The notes under the pieces were generated by a model. That model was not told where the DNA came from, ran no database searches, and saw nothing but the letters and a program-made list of their open reading frames with translations. Shown here piece after piece: positions 11,520-24,408 of a stretch of 64,000 bases of DNA. The DNA comes from Metellina segmentata (Eukaryota > Arthropoda > Arachnida > Araneae > Tetragnathidae). The stretch lies in NCBI GenBank assembly GCA_947359465.1, contig OX375878.1:83493627-83557626 (forward strand), given 5' to 3'. Position 1 is the first letter of the stretch, and each line of letters opens with the position of its first letter. The position numbers and the translations under genes were made by a program.

Positions 11520-13164
11520 TCTATATAAATAAGAATGGAGTGTTTGTTTGTACATTCAATATTTTCGACCCATTTCAAGTTTTCTATTCGTTTTGGACCC
11601 TTCTGATGCCGAATCCGCCATTTTCTCGTTTGGTGTCTGTATGTTGTGCCCTATACACGTCCACACGGTTTAAGATATTTTCATGGAAATTTGCATGCAG
11701 TGAGTACTTATCTTCATTTAGAGAGTGGCATTGGTTGCGAAAGTCTGTCTGTCCGTCTTTTTGTTCTATGCTCGATTTTGTGTTTGTGTGTTTGTGTAGA
11801 CATCACATGAATTGTATTCCAGATATTTGATTGCAGTGTATTTTATTTTATACATTATCTATTAGTTTAGTGGATGCAATATTAAACATTTCTTTATTGT
11901 TATATTTAGGTGAGTTTCATGCTAAAACACCTGAGTAAGTTTACTTAAATCAACCATAATTTGGTAGTTTTGGAAAAATTGGAATGTCTATTGAATATTA
12001 CGATTACTTCGATTGCTTTACCAGTACTGCTAAAAAAGTAATTATTCTTCAAAAAATTATTTTTTTTATGGAATTTCATCTCTGATACTTCATTTATTTC
12101 GAGTCTTATTTTTATTCTTTGCGCAATGAAAACGATTTCCGAATATTTGGGACAGACGATATTTTTCAACGAAACGAGAATGAACAAGATCGCGCGAGCA
12201 GTGATATTTTCTGGTTCTTTCGCTCTGAATTAATTTCACGTTTCTAAATTTTGTACACTTTTAGTTGTAAGTTGTGGCAACTGTGCGAGATCAAGAGATA
12301 AAATTGAATCACAAATTAATATCTTTAGAACAATTTTTTGCGACATCTTTTATTTTGCTGTTTCCTGTTTTAAATACTTATTATTTTAATAAATGTGTTT
12401 TCCTTCTCATCACACGCAACAGCACCACAAAGTATTAGACTTAAAAATGTTGGGTAAGTTAGTATAAATTTTCAGTAAATTTTAAGTGTAGTTATGCCAT
12501 TGTTGAAAGAATAATGCCGTTATTTAAAGAATAATGCCGTTATTTAAAGAATAATGCCGTTATTTAAAGAATAATGCCGTTATTGAAAGAATAATGCCGT
12601 TATTGAAAGAATAATGCCGTTATTGAAAGAATAATTGGCGTTATTGAAAGAATAATAATGTTTAAAAATCCCGAACTAGAACTTTTCAAACATTAAAAAA
12701 TTCGTTGTCATAATGACGGGAGAAGACTGCAAAATTTCACAATATCGCATACCGGAGGCAAGAGTGCCACAAGTAAAAAAATATTGTTTTGTTGACTATG
12801 AGTGCGAGAGCACTCGCCGTAAATCGTAATTTTAATTAATTGAGTTGAACATGAAACGAACTTAAGAAAGGGAATTCCAAATCTTCCTATAAATCGTCTT
12901 TTATAGTAGTAACCTTAGTATCACCTTTCGTCATTTTGTAGCTTTGTCATACAGCAATTGTGCGATGTATGTGAAATGTATTACATGAATGGATATGCAT
13001 GTGTAGGATTTGTGTCCAAAGTAAGTTGTAGAAAATATAAAGATGGCGAAAGGTGTTAAAATAAATTTTTATTCTACAAAAAACTTAAGTCATTATATAT
13101 TTTGATTATCTCTTCAATCTAGAGTAAACCAATTCAAACCGAGTAAGGTCGGGTATTTTGCTAG
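11520..13164 (+). mobile_element. Helitron-like non-autonomous element, complete ends (1645 bp)
   Basis: The 5' end TCTATATAAATAAGAATGG is preceded by A. The 3' end is CCGAGTAAGGTCGG (short hairpin), GTATTTTG, then CTAG followed by T. Helitrons insert between A and T, begin with TC and end with a hairpin plus CTRR, so all four marks are present. The 5' GTGTTTGTTTG block recurs in the elements at 40882 and 54654. No Rep/helicase is encoded, so it is non-autonomous. It carries an internal 20-bp minisatellite, as DINE-1/Helentron-type elements often do. The family label is inference from the ends. Confidence 0.75.
12501..12655 (+). repeat. 20-bp minisatellite, ~7.7 units
   Basis: The unit GAAAGAATAATGCCGTTATT is repeated head to tail at an exact 20-bp spacing. 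The first base varies between G and T in blocks, and the last full unit has a 1-bp insertion. It lies inside the Helitron-like element at 11520-13164. Confidence 0.95.
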
Positions 13165-16100
13165 TAGACTATAAAATCATACGGGTATCAAACGCTTATC
13201 ACTTACAGATTGTAAACCTTTTTAATGAATATAAAATCAAGTATTGAACAGATAATTTCTTAATACACCGAGTTCTTGTGATCTCAAAATAATTTTGGTG
13301 AAAAGCTTTCATTCATTGTTAAACCATCAGTTTATAACATGTGGAAATTTCTTTTGTTTGTTCAATGTAGAGAGTTAGTCAAAGGCCAATGTGTACAATT
13401 CGCTTGTTACAAAACGGAAATATTTTATTCTCTTCGTTGGTAAAACTTCGCCTTCCTTTAGAGCTCTCAGGGCCGTTTTCGGAAACAGTATTGAAAAAGT
13501 ACTGAAATCATAGACTTGTGCTTTACAGATCCAATTTCCTGAAAAGCGATAAAAGCAAAGAACTCGGATAATGTTATGCAAAGAATTCGTAATGCTACAC
13601 GTTAAGGAAAGCTGGTACGGTAGAAGCAGATGGGACCGCTGTGAATCGAGACAGAATATTTAAAAACAACACGTTCTAGGGCGCAAACTAAACTTGCACT
13701 AGATTTTACGTTTCGATGGCCTTTCAGCATTTAATCAAACTGCTTATGCTTAGTGATAGATAATCATTTTATTTTAATGAGATTTTATGCTCCGAATTCT
13801 GAATTATTTTCCTGTTAATTTCTCATAGTCCATACATATTGCATTGTGAAAAGAAAATCAGCTTTTAGATTATATTTTGATGCATTCTAAGAAAATAATT
13901 ATTTCAGAAAGAAAAGTTTTTCTCTCGAAATTGCAAACTGAAATTTTTCCAAAATGCATTTATATAATCACGAATTTAAAGTTTAATAATTAAATAAATG
14001 CTTTGTGAAACTAAAACAAGCTGAAATGCAGAGAAATGGAATGAATAAAAGTTAAATTACTGAATTAATTTTCAAATTTCAGTGATTTCGATTAAATATA
14101 CCGTGCAAAAGAATTGAGTATTTTTAACAACGTAATTTTTATACGGATTATGAAGAGTTATAATTTATTTACAAAATCCTCTATTGTCATTGTTATAGTT
14201 AAATTTATGGATGAATGCAATTGGCAAAATGTCTATATTTGTGGTAGTTATTGAACATTTAATTCACATATGAATGAAAAAGAATGCATAAATTAGTTAT
14301 TTATTTTTAAAGCTATCATTAGCTATTGACTTTTGAGAGCGATTTGCAGTGTGAACAAACTAATCAGACGTTCTTAAAATATTTTACTTCTGCTGTCCAA
14401 ATGCCTTAGTTTAATATGTATTGGGTTTTCCTTAAAATGTAGTTTATCTCCGTTTTGGAGGAGTTTGAGGTTTAATTTAATCAGTGTTAATCGGAATTTA
14501 TTCTTAAGAATTTTTATTGGCGTATACCGAAATAGTATTCCAAAAACATGCCAAGTGACACCATGTTCAGAATGCGTACAAGAAACAAGTATCAATAACC
14601 TCAGGAACATTACCGCCACCTACATTTAGCCTACCAAAAAATGCCTCTAATACACATAATGTTTTTCTTGATATATTTTCCGAAAATAGTTTCAAAATTT
14701 ATAAATCAGTTAAGACTAAATTCTTTCACAATTTATTTAACTTTTCATCTAATTAATACGCATACTTAATTTACAAACATTTATAAGGAGTAATATTATT
14801 AATAACAAACAAATAATCTAGCAATTGCTATAGTTTGATGAAAGGTATGTAATGTAGTATTTAGCGATAGGTAACTAATTGAATATCAGAGATTTTGTTT
14901 TTAATTTTGTGTTTCTGTTTGAGCAGTTTTCGCAAATTATAATATTCGTCCATGCAAGAAATTATATTTTAGCAGAATTTTTCAAAATATAAATTGTTTT
15001 TGTTGTGTTTACAAATCGTTATTTTTTTATTAATTATACATAAAGGATGATAAAAAAATGAACCTTAATCAAAGTAAATTCAATTTTTAATTGTTGCAAG
15101 TAAAATCATCGAAATTCTTCCTCCTACAATAATTTGTAGGTGTTCTGTAAAAATCCAGTACAAGCTTGTTTAGTTTGTTTGATGAAAAAAGTAGAGTACA
15201 GTTTTTAAGAAGAATGAAGTATTTCTATTTTTGTTCTTTTTAGATGGTGCATCACTATTTATGCGTAGATCCAATTAAACAAATTTGAAGTCATATCAAA
15301 AATATAATACTAGAATTAATAGTACATAATTCATACTATTCTTTTCAATTTCCTGAATTGATATCAGATGTCAAATTTTTATACTGTTCATTCTGATTTC
15401 TATATTAGTTACATTTTAGAAGCATTCACTCTCTACCCCACTGAAAATTGCATATAATTCAGAAGGAATTTAGTCATAATTTCGATCAACTTCGAAATAT
15501 TATAAATCATAAATATGTATATTTATTATAAATCTCTAGAATAAAGTATAATACCTAAATCTAAACCCATTTTTAATGTAAAATTTGGGATTGTGTAGAG
15601 TTTTCAAAGTTATATGTTAAAAAAACATTTCAGTAAACTAATTAGACGTTTGTGCTGTCGAAGCTATTTCGATTTTTAAATGTACTACTATATCACTACC
15701 GTGTAGTTTCTTTCAGTAAATTCAGTGAATAGTATTTTAAAGTGAAAGTTGTTTGTATGTTTTCATTTATTTGTGACAACATACAATCACATAAAGTAAC
15801 TTCATAAATAATATTTTAATACTATAGGTTTTTTTACCACTAAGGATATTAAACACTTTTCTTTTCATAGTAAATGTTTTAAGAAAGTTAAAGACATTCT
15901 ATTAGTTTCCATATAATTATGATTCAATAAATGCCTCAGTAGTCAGAACGTGAACAGTGTAAAATATTCTTATTCGGAATTAAATCTAAGCTGATTTTAT
16001 ATCTTAAATCATTTGTCGAAGGAGTTGTCAAATGATAAGATAAAAATTTACTCACGATTTCATTTCATCTCAATTAAAGCTTTTATATAAGCCATAAACA

Positions 16101-18120
16101 TAGGCCGAACAATTATTTTACAATAATCTTAGCGGTTATTGCTTATTCGCGATGACCGTTATTATTAAATACTATAATTAATAGCTTCGTCAGAAATTAA
16201 TAACTGCCCCCTTACATTTCGTAAATAAATTGAAGTTATTGTTAACTATTAGAAATTGACTTTAACGGTTAACTTAAATAGTTTCAGTAACCTCAACTTT
16301 TATTCTTATGCGATTTTAATAAACTTAAATATTTTTAACTTCATTTATTAATTTTGTAATACGTTTAGCTATTTTAAAAATAGCTTTTAACATTTACTTA
16401 TAACTCAATATTTTTCTAACAGTTGTTAACTCTCATTGTGCAATAACAGATTGATATTACAACTGCTATTGGTATAACAACCTATTTTTACTATTCATTT
16501 CATCAGTCCAAATAAACAGTTCATTTATCTTTCCCATAAGCATAAAACAATTCTGTATCCCTACAACTCACACATTGAAAGCGAGTAGAAGTAAGATTAA
16601 AACAAAATCTTCCAACCAACCATTTTATATCCCATGCATGTTTAGCCATTTCTCTGAATTCTAAAGATTCAGTTGACCGCCGTTGAAACTCATATTCTCC
16701 GAATTGCTTGGTGTAAAGCCGGATAGATAACACTCCAGCCAACTTCGAGGCGTAAGATAAAGTGACAAAGAAAAAAACTGGTCCCTCGAAATAGCGGTCA
16801 GAAGCGGAATCCGAAACATGAAATACATTTTATTTGTTCCGAAAAAGCGATACGGCACCATTCACCGTGTTACTAAATCTGGCCTTAAATAGTGGGAAAA
16901 AACATTCCTTCCTCCACCTAAATCCTGAAACATAATTCAAAGACGCGGGTGTTCGGGATCTCATACGTCTGGATTGGGGCCTTGATCCCGTGTGGCCGAA
17001 TGATTTATACTCCAGTCCATAGTGATGCCGTCGACACATTTACAGGGCTTTGAGAGTTAAATTCTCGGAGAAGGGCCCGCTTGGATTAGGGCCCTGTTAG
17101 CAGGTGGGGCGATTGGGGTGAAGGACTATTATGTAGCGGAAGACGATACCTTCAACCTGGTGCTTGCTTGGGTTATCGTTTCATTTCATTTCGCGTTCGC
17201 CGTTATGTGTAGGAATCGCCGTCTGCAACTGTGTTCCTTCGCAATGCCGTATTTATGGTTTTCTCACATCTTTTTTCAAAAAGAATACACAGACTCTTTA
17301 ATCTACTATAACAAGAAACCCGAGAGGTTTGAAGGCCCGTGTTGGGCCATTTGTGGAAATAGCTACATTTTTGATGGAATGCTACATCCTGTAAGATTTG
17401 ATGTGTATTCTTTGTGAAGCCTAAGCCCGGTGATTGTTAAGTGACGACTGAAGGTTATGCTATTTTTATTGGAACAAGAATGAGAGCGTTATCAGTGTTC
17501 AATACAGCACAATCTTTATTCAATAGGTGTATTTCGTACTGTATTTCGATGGCGTGTGAAAATCAGCAAATAAATAGATTAGTATGTGGAATTAAATTAG
17601 ATCAGAGGTACTCCTAAAAATTATAGGCTTTCATTGCAAGATAATAATTTTACTTTCGATTTGTAATTAATCTGTGAATCAACAAAAATAAAAGCCATGT
17701 TTTCTACAAATTATGCTCCCTGTTAGACATAATCATCTAATTTATTTATATATATATAATTCTATTACGTGGAACACAAAAAAGACGTTATTTGCTATCG
17801 CGTTTTGGCAGCACGATTGTTTGTATATCACGAAACCTCGCGCCTATATTGAATTTATAACGTTATCTGATGAAATTTTATTTAGAAAAAAAATGAATAT
17901 TTAGTCAAGCTGTTGCAGCTTACTAACAGCAAGCTTGCTGGGTATTCGATTTCCAAAGTAGCGCTCACATTTCGAGTCAAAAGTTGCTCAATGTTTTCAT
18001 TTGAATTCTAAATTATTTGAGTTCTGATTCTAGATGTACTGCATAACTTTTCTGTAATACAGCAAAGTTATATTTGAAAAACATTTATTTGGAACATCAC
18101 ATTTTGTTAACAATCCCTTC
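13165..18120. other. AT-rich intergenic DNA
   Basis: A diverged copy of part of the 10.7-11.3 kb duplication lies at 14340-14490 (CCTTAAAATGTAGTTTATC, then a CCGTTTTGG block). 16850-17420 is more GC-rich and has a 99-codon plus-strand frame (17118-17417) rich in aromatic residues. I recognise no domain in it and cannot call it a gene. Nothing else is supported. Confidence 0.4.
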
Positions 18121-18134
18121 TGCTTGGACACATG

Positions 18135-18260
18135 TCTTCATTGACACGAGTGAAGCGAGCAAGGTTCGCGCAGCGAACCAATGAAGATTGCAAAGCATTA
18201 CTCCAGAGTACCAGCATTACTCGAGCGTTAGCGAGCAGAGGGCGGGCCCCTTAGTTCTAT
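18135..18260. repeat. GC-rich nested-hairpin segment
   Basis: An outer stem, TCTTCATTG at 18135-18143 with CAATGAAGA at 18179-18187, encloses a perfect inner stem, GGTTCGC at 18163-18169 with GCGAACC at 18173-18179. A GAGTGAAGCGAGC motif precedes the inner stem, and a second CTCG...CGAG hairpin follows at about 18220-18235. Such GCGAGCGAAGCGAG-type segments occur in dispersed mobile elements, but no element ends are visible here. Confidence 0.6.
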
Positions 18261-19047
18261 ATAAAAGGTGAAATACACATCTTTTAGGAATAATAAAAAT
18301 ATTATGTCAATTTAGAAAGAACTATTGTGTTCATACTGAACATTGGTTACCAATATGCTTAATGTGAGAATTTGGATGAATTAAATTTTCAAATATGATG
18401 ATATAAATTTTAATTGTATGTCCCTTGAAATATTACTGATTTGATTAAAATCTTTCCTACATACATCGTTTTTTTTTAATTATCTCAAATTGATGCCTAA
18501 TTGTGATTAAAGTTTTCTAAAAAAAAAATCCTTCTTCAATGATTAAACGTTTTAAATTTATCTTTGCCATATATAAAAGTAAGAAAAGGCATTTTAGCGT
18601 TATTCAGAAACGAATGCAGAATAACGCTGGAAGAAATAGTGAGAAAAACGAATAGAGGATGAAAAATCGTAATATCAAATATAAAAACCACAAATTCATT
18701 GTATAGCAAATGCAAATTTGCAAATATTATGACTTTCTTTAAAATATTACAAAAATACACTCTTAAAAACAAAATGCCATTGACAACACATTCAAATTTT
18801 CACATATATATGTAATCAAATTAATAAAGATCTTCGAAATTGGTTAGCCATTTTAAGCATGAGACGACTATCACGAACTCCCTACAGCTTTTTCCCCTAT
18901 TCTAATCGTCGTTGAGGGCAGAAACGTCGTGACATTTCTGTCTCCGAAACAAGTCCGTCTGGTTTGTTTTCATGACGAATTAATATAGCTCTCTTTTCCT
19001 TATTGTGCAGCGAGGCGCAGTGAGGGCTTTTCAAAAGGAACAAAGGG

Positions 19048-19112
19048 AAAATCTCATTGCTTATTTAATTACGAATTAGGCCTTCGTTAAAATCTAATTG
19101 CCTATTTAATTA
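19048..19112 (+). promoter_or_regulatory. Paired ATTTAATTA-containing repeat, candidate homeodomain sites
   Basis: A 24-bp word (AAAATCT, then MATTGCYTATTTAATTA) occurs twice, at 19048-19071 and 19089-19112, with two mismatches and a 41-bp offset. TAATTA is the core bound by many homeodomain proteins, and the flank (18900-19330) is unusually complex and repeat-free. An enhancer role is inference; chance duplication is possible. Confidence 0.35.
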
Positions 19113-19390
19113 AGTGGCGTAGTGTCGCTGAGCGGTTATTTGGTTTTCCTTTCCATTTGTGGAATTGGTCTGATCGGGGTGTTATGTGCATTGGGATGAA
19201 TTATGCAAAGCCTGCTTTGGTGCTCATCGCCCGTTGGTAGACGAATAATAATGACAGCGGCGATGCACAATGGGCACGACATTTGAAGTGAAAGGATCGT
19301 AGCGGTGGCGCTCACAATTATTCCAAAAGAATGGACTTTTTGTTTCGTTTTGAAGGGATCCTGAAAATGAATGAATATCCAGTCATTTAA

Positions 19391-19899
19391 CCCTTCTTTG
19401 CATGATTTTTTTCTTTATTGGTGAAATAAATCAAGGTGATATAATTCATGTTCAAAATTAAAGGAAAAATGGTTAAAAAAATCTTAGTATATATTTATAG
19501 TATAAATTTAGCAAAAAACAATATGATGGTATCATGTGGTATTTTTTAAATTAAATGCAAACTTTTTCAGAAATTGCTCTAAAAATAACAGAAACACATG
19601 TTACAAACCTTTCTTCCACTCATTTTCACTTTTTTAGCAATAGAAATTCAAATATAATAAAACAAAATTAAAAACGAAATCATACGTTTATTGCAACTAC
19701 AACAAACAGCGGAATGACAACTTCAAGTTCGTTTTACTGATAGTGACACTTGCTTATTTTTGACAGCTATGTTTTTTTTTATGCAATGGACATTAAAAAG
19801 GTATCCAGACACGATCAACTTAAAGTGAACTTGTTCTTTTATATAATTTTTGGGCATTCAATGTTATGATGGAAATTTCCACCATTATGCAAAGAAGGG
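19391..19899. mobile_element. piggyBac-like MITE (509 bp)
   Basis: Starts TTAA|CCCTTCTTTGCATGAT and ends with the mirror image, ATTATGCAAAGAAGGG|TTAG. The inverted repeats match at 15 of 16 positions. A TTAA target and CCC-beginning ends are hallmarks of piggyBac; here one flanking TTAA has mutated to TTAG. There is no transposase frame inside, so it is non-autonomous. Confidence 0.8.
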
Positions 19900-22487
19900 T
19901 TAGCGTTCTAAAATGTTCAATCTCGAAAATATTAATAAAGGTTTGAATATTTTTGCTTTAAGTTTAAAGTATTTTCTATGTTAGTCCAAAAAAAAAATAA
20001 AAAAGTTCGGTAAGATTAGTATTAACGCAACATTGCTCAAATTTAGTTAAGTTCATCAACGATTGTTGTAAGATTGTTTAAATAATTTCACGTTTTCCAA
20101 CTATTAAGAACTTTTATGTTGTTTTTACATGTATTCTGAATATGCTTGAATGATGTGCATTTTTTTCTGAATTGAATTGAAATATTAATTTGTTGCGGCT
20201 GGTATTTGTTTTAACTTTTGTAAAGATTCTCGTTCACACGACTTTTGGTAAGTAAAAACATGCAAACGTGTTTTCAAACAAATAAATTAGTTTTACCGTT
20301 AAACTGTGTAATAATATACGTAGTGCATATTATTACACTGTTTGTTTTAAGAGGTTAAACGTACAGATGAAAACAATAAAGTTGAATTTTTTTACCATCT
20401 TAAACAGTAAATGTACTCTCCTCTCTGTAAACTCAAAACCTCAACAGATTTAAAATTTTGCAGTCATTGTAGGAAAAAGTGGTTGATATAACGATATTCA
20501 GAACACAGAACCCTAACATTTATTCTGAGACAAATGGGAAAAAATATTCAGAAAAAAACATAAATTATTGTCCATTCAGTGCCTTTTAGCTCAAATGTTC
20601 TGTATTCAAATTATGCGAAAGTATTGTCAAATATTTTTTGTACGGATTTACTATGACATCTACAAACATTCTTATTTTTCATTTCATTACTTTTAAACCC
20701 TTGTGGATAAAACAATATAATATAAAAATAATTTAATCGAAGAGTTAATTAATAATATATAATTAATAATTAAATTAATTAATTAATAGGAACATTTACA
20801 CGTGTTAATTTAATTTATTTATAATTATTTCAATTCAACTCAAGAAATGACGACACGATTGTGAGTTTGGGTTCAGCTTCCTTTTCTACATACCATGCCT
20901 AACTGCAACTACTTTTGCTCAAATATCAAAAATACACCATACCGAAGTATAACATAAGATATGGTATTACAGAGATATCTCAATTTTGTTCCTTGTTGAC
21001 ACGATTAATGTAATATTTCGGTGCTTGAATTTTCTCAAGCAAGTATTTCTTAATCCGGCTTTTCAATCAATCAGACAAGGAAGTAATTTTTAAACGTGTC
21101 AAAATTTTCATTTTCATTAGATCTTTCAGCATTTAGTTTAACCTTGCATTAAAATTAAGCAACCTACTGTAATTTAATTAGAATTTGATGCTAAATATTG
21201 CTGGTGCACATTTTCACATATCTCTTCTAAAAATCTACATGCCTTCAAATAAATTTAACTAGTTCTAAACTTTATTTTTAAATACCTATTTTTCATGAGA
21301 AGTTTACAAAATTTAAAATCAGAAAATTGAAAACATAACCAACATATTTACTCCAGAAACAAAATCAAAACGCAAAATAAAGCTTTATTGGAAACGCTTG
21401 TTGCACATAGCTTTTAAGCTGAGAAATATTGAAATAGGAATGTTGTTTTTTTTAGATATTTTTGCCTATATATTTCGTATAGAATCATTTTTAAGTGTTT
21501 TGCTCAAATTATTTTCAATTTAAATTTTTAAGCCATTGCAGGTCCGAACCTCAATGTCTTACATGGTTAGGTATATAGTTATTCAGAATAGTACAAAAAC
21601 TGAAGCGCAACTATTTTTCTCTGAATGTTATCTATATCTGCAATCGTTATTCAATAACAGAAAAAATTACCCCCAAACCCAAATATTTCAGAATTTCTTT
21701 AGAGTTAGAATCTCTCAATCGATCTAATTATTTCATTTTCCCTTAACTTAACCAAAAAATAAATTTTCAACCTCGTTTGGAAACTTGAAACTTGTACCGA
21801 AATCCTCAATGCTTAAGAATGGGTGCACCGTGTTGAGAAAGCAGTTTACTTCTGGGGTTCCAATACACATGAAATCAATCATTACCTAATTGTTGACCTT
21901 ACAATGTAATTCTATAATTTAGAGTCCTCTATATTTGATATTGTGGTTATTTCTTTATATATTTATTTTTATCACACATGCATTTCATTCCGACAGAAAA
22001 CTGACTTCGGGGTGTCTCGATTCTTTTAGTACAAAGTATATTTTAAAGGAAGGTCTTTCACTGTTTCACATTATTTACCATGCTGAATTTTATAAGGATC
22101 ATTATAAACCAAAAAGAAATGTTGAAATCTGAGTTGATCTGGCTACATAAACACAGAAATGTCTAATAGTTACAGAAATGTCAAATATTTTTAATCACAT
22201 TAAATAACATTAAGAAAATAGTCAAAACTTCTTTCGAAAAATTAACTTTTCTGTCTGTGTTGTGGGATTGTTGAGATTTATACTTATTTATATGAACATG
22301 TGAGAACACCATTGTGTGTCAACTTTAAAAAAGGGCTTTCTCTCCACGATAATCCTTCACATTTCGCAAGGAATATTAATTCATTATGAAACATGAAAGT
22401 AAATTAACATATACAATATAACTCCTTTTAAATAAAATAATTATTTATTAAATAATCTAGGAAAATATTTCATGAATCTTAAGTATC
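19900..22487. other. AT-rich intergenic DNA with one strong hairpin
   Basis: The only notable structure is a perfect 12-bp stem: GTGTAATAATAT at 20306-20317 and its complement at 20327-20338, with a 9-nt loop. 20740-20825 is TAATTA-rich low-complexity sequence. The small open frames at 21536 and 21935 are unsupported. Confidence 0.4.
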
Positions 22488-22750
22488 GCCGACCAATCGG
22501 TCTAGTGGTTAAGTTGTTAGCCACTGGATCGTAATGTTCCCGGTTAAAATCCGTTGCCAGGGCATGGATATAAATTGTGCTGTCCTATGTTAGGAGCAAT
22601 GATAGCCGCTCAATAGGGGTGCTCCTTCACAAATGACCATCACTTCCGATCATTGCACAGTATATGGATTGAAAAGTATTGCATTGTTAGATATATTTTA
22701 AAAATCAGGAACTAACACTTTTAAATGGACAAGGACTCCCAAATCCCACA
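22488..22750 (+). mobile_element. tRNA-derived SINE (GCCGACYAAYCGG head)
   Basis: The head reads GCCGACCAATCGGTCTAGTG, then GTTAAG (A-box region) and GGTTAAAATCC (weak B-box). The same head begins the SINE at 28534 on the minus strand, but the body here differs (CCGCTCAATAGGGGTGCTCC, CCATCACTTCCGATCATTGC). The tail CAGGAACTAACAC also appears in the fragment at 8950-9120. Confidence 0.65.
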
Positions 22751-24289
22751 TCGGAACATGTTACTGTGACTGAACCGGAAGGTATTCACAGTTAAAACTG
22801 AAGTTACTTATTTAAAGCCTCTCGAATGTTATATTTCTTAGTCCTTAGGCATAGATTATTGTGATAAAAGTCGCCCTTACGTACTCAAGACCTCCATCAA
22901 TTTCAAACATCGGTCACTCAATCGCGTGAGTTTCAATCTGGCTATCAGCGAAATTACTATCGTGTGTCCCAGGTCACGGATAAAACATAACAAGAAGAGG
23001 ACAATCTATAGTGGAGTTAATAGCTTTCAGTCATTCATACATCTTTTGTGTGGGCTATTCACGCGAAGTATCTCTCTTTATACGACACAGGTAGCATCCA
23101 CTCCAATCCAGACCTGAAAGGTTTCATTGTTAACCCTGATGATAAGAGCTATGGGTGAATAAGCTATAAAGGAAACCCTATTTACTTGTATGAGAAGATA
23201 CATGCATTGCTTAATCGAAAAGTCGTTCGTCATCTCCTCGATAGAGATTTTTTTAATTGAGGATAAAGAATTCAATTTTTACCCGGGGATTGCTTGTGCC
23301 ATTCTGCCCGTGCAATAAACTCATTGCACTTGCACGCATTTGAGGGAGGGTGTAAAAAGAGTGTCAACAGCTTCTTGTGATTGGAACAAATAATCACTAG
23401 CAGGAAATTGTTTTTGAATATTCTGCGAACGTAAAGAAAGTTTTTTGTTATAAAGAAATACGAGATTGGTTTTCCGTGTTCTTTGGATAAAGAAAATTAG
23501 AATGATTCTCTTTATTGTGTTAAATGCGTTTTGTATTTTTAAGTATTGAAAGTTTGTGTCAGATAAGAAATTCATTGGAGCTATAAAGCTTGTATGTGAC
23601 TTGTTACGTTTCTAGATCAATTATTTATTGGTATTAAGCTGGCAAAAAATAGTAAATACGCATGCCAAAAAAGATGTCACCAAACAGTGACAGAAACAAA
23701 TACAAACCTTCTCTCTTTATTTATACATTCTTCATACTAGAGCACATTCAAAGTCAACGCTTGATAAATAATAACGTTTTCTACAAATGAAAATCTGCTT
23801 GAGTTAGAAATTATTACGAAACAGATTATAGTTCCACCAAAAGTGACTTATCTTGAACAGGGTAGGATGCGTAAGCTATATAACTAAATCACTAAAGCAT
23901 TTAGAACTGTTGAAATGTTACTATTTAGATATTCTTGAGGCACTACTCAAGTTTCTGGAACTATTTTAGCAAATTCCGCTTTCCACATGGACGGTTTTCT
24001 TAGTTTCTGTCATACTTGGTAATCACAATATGATCACTTTTGGAATGATAACTGTGCAGACATAGTATTGTAACTTTGAACATTTTGCAAAATTTTAGCA
24101 AGCATTATAACAAACAAAAACTTTTACATACAAAATATGAAAAAGTTGTATGGGATATAGTAGTAGAAGAAGTGAAATAAAAAAAATGAAAAATCAAAGG
24201 GAGTGCACTTACTTTATGAAGGGGAGTAAAATCAGAGTAAGTGAACAAAAATACCCACGTTTATAAAAATTACAATGATGTCAAACAAA
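22751..24289. other. Intergenic DNA, no recognised feature
   Basis: Frames at 22926-23117, 23078-23275 and 23321-23575 overlap on opposite strands and have no recognisable domain. No repeat seen. Confidence 0.35.
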
Positions 24290-24291
24290 TC

Positions 24292-24408
24292 CAGGTATAT
24301 AGGTAGGTATTTAATTAATGTCGTACTGGAGCAACACAATTGGCTATTGGCGACGTTCCGGTATCCGAAGACACCCCATGTAGTTTTGAACCATGGTCAA
24401 ATGACGAC
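24292..24408 (-). mobile_element. SINE 3' tail fragment (shared-tail family)
   Basis: On the minus strand: GTCATTTGACCATGGTTCAA, then CCGGAACGTCGCCAATAGCC, GTGTTGCTCCAGTACGAC and ATTAATTAAATACCTACC. This is the common 3' end, with the head and upstream body missing. Confidence 0.75.

Noticed and set aside
11429..11830. 133-codon frame as a gene
   Set aside because: It crosses the 5' boundary of the Helitron-like element at 11520 and has no domain.
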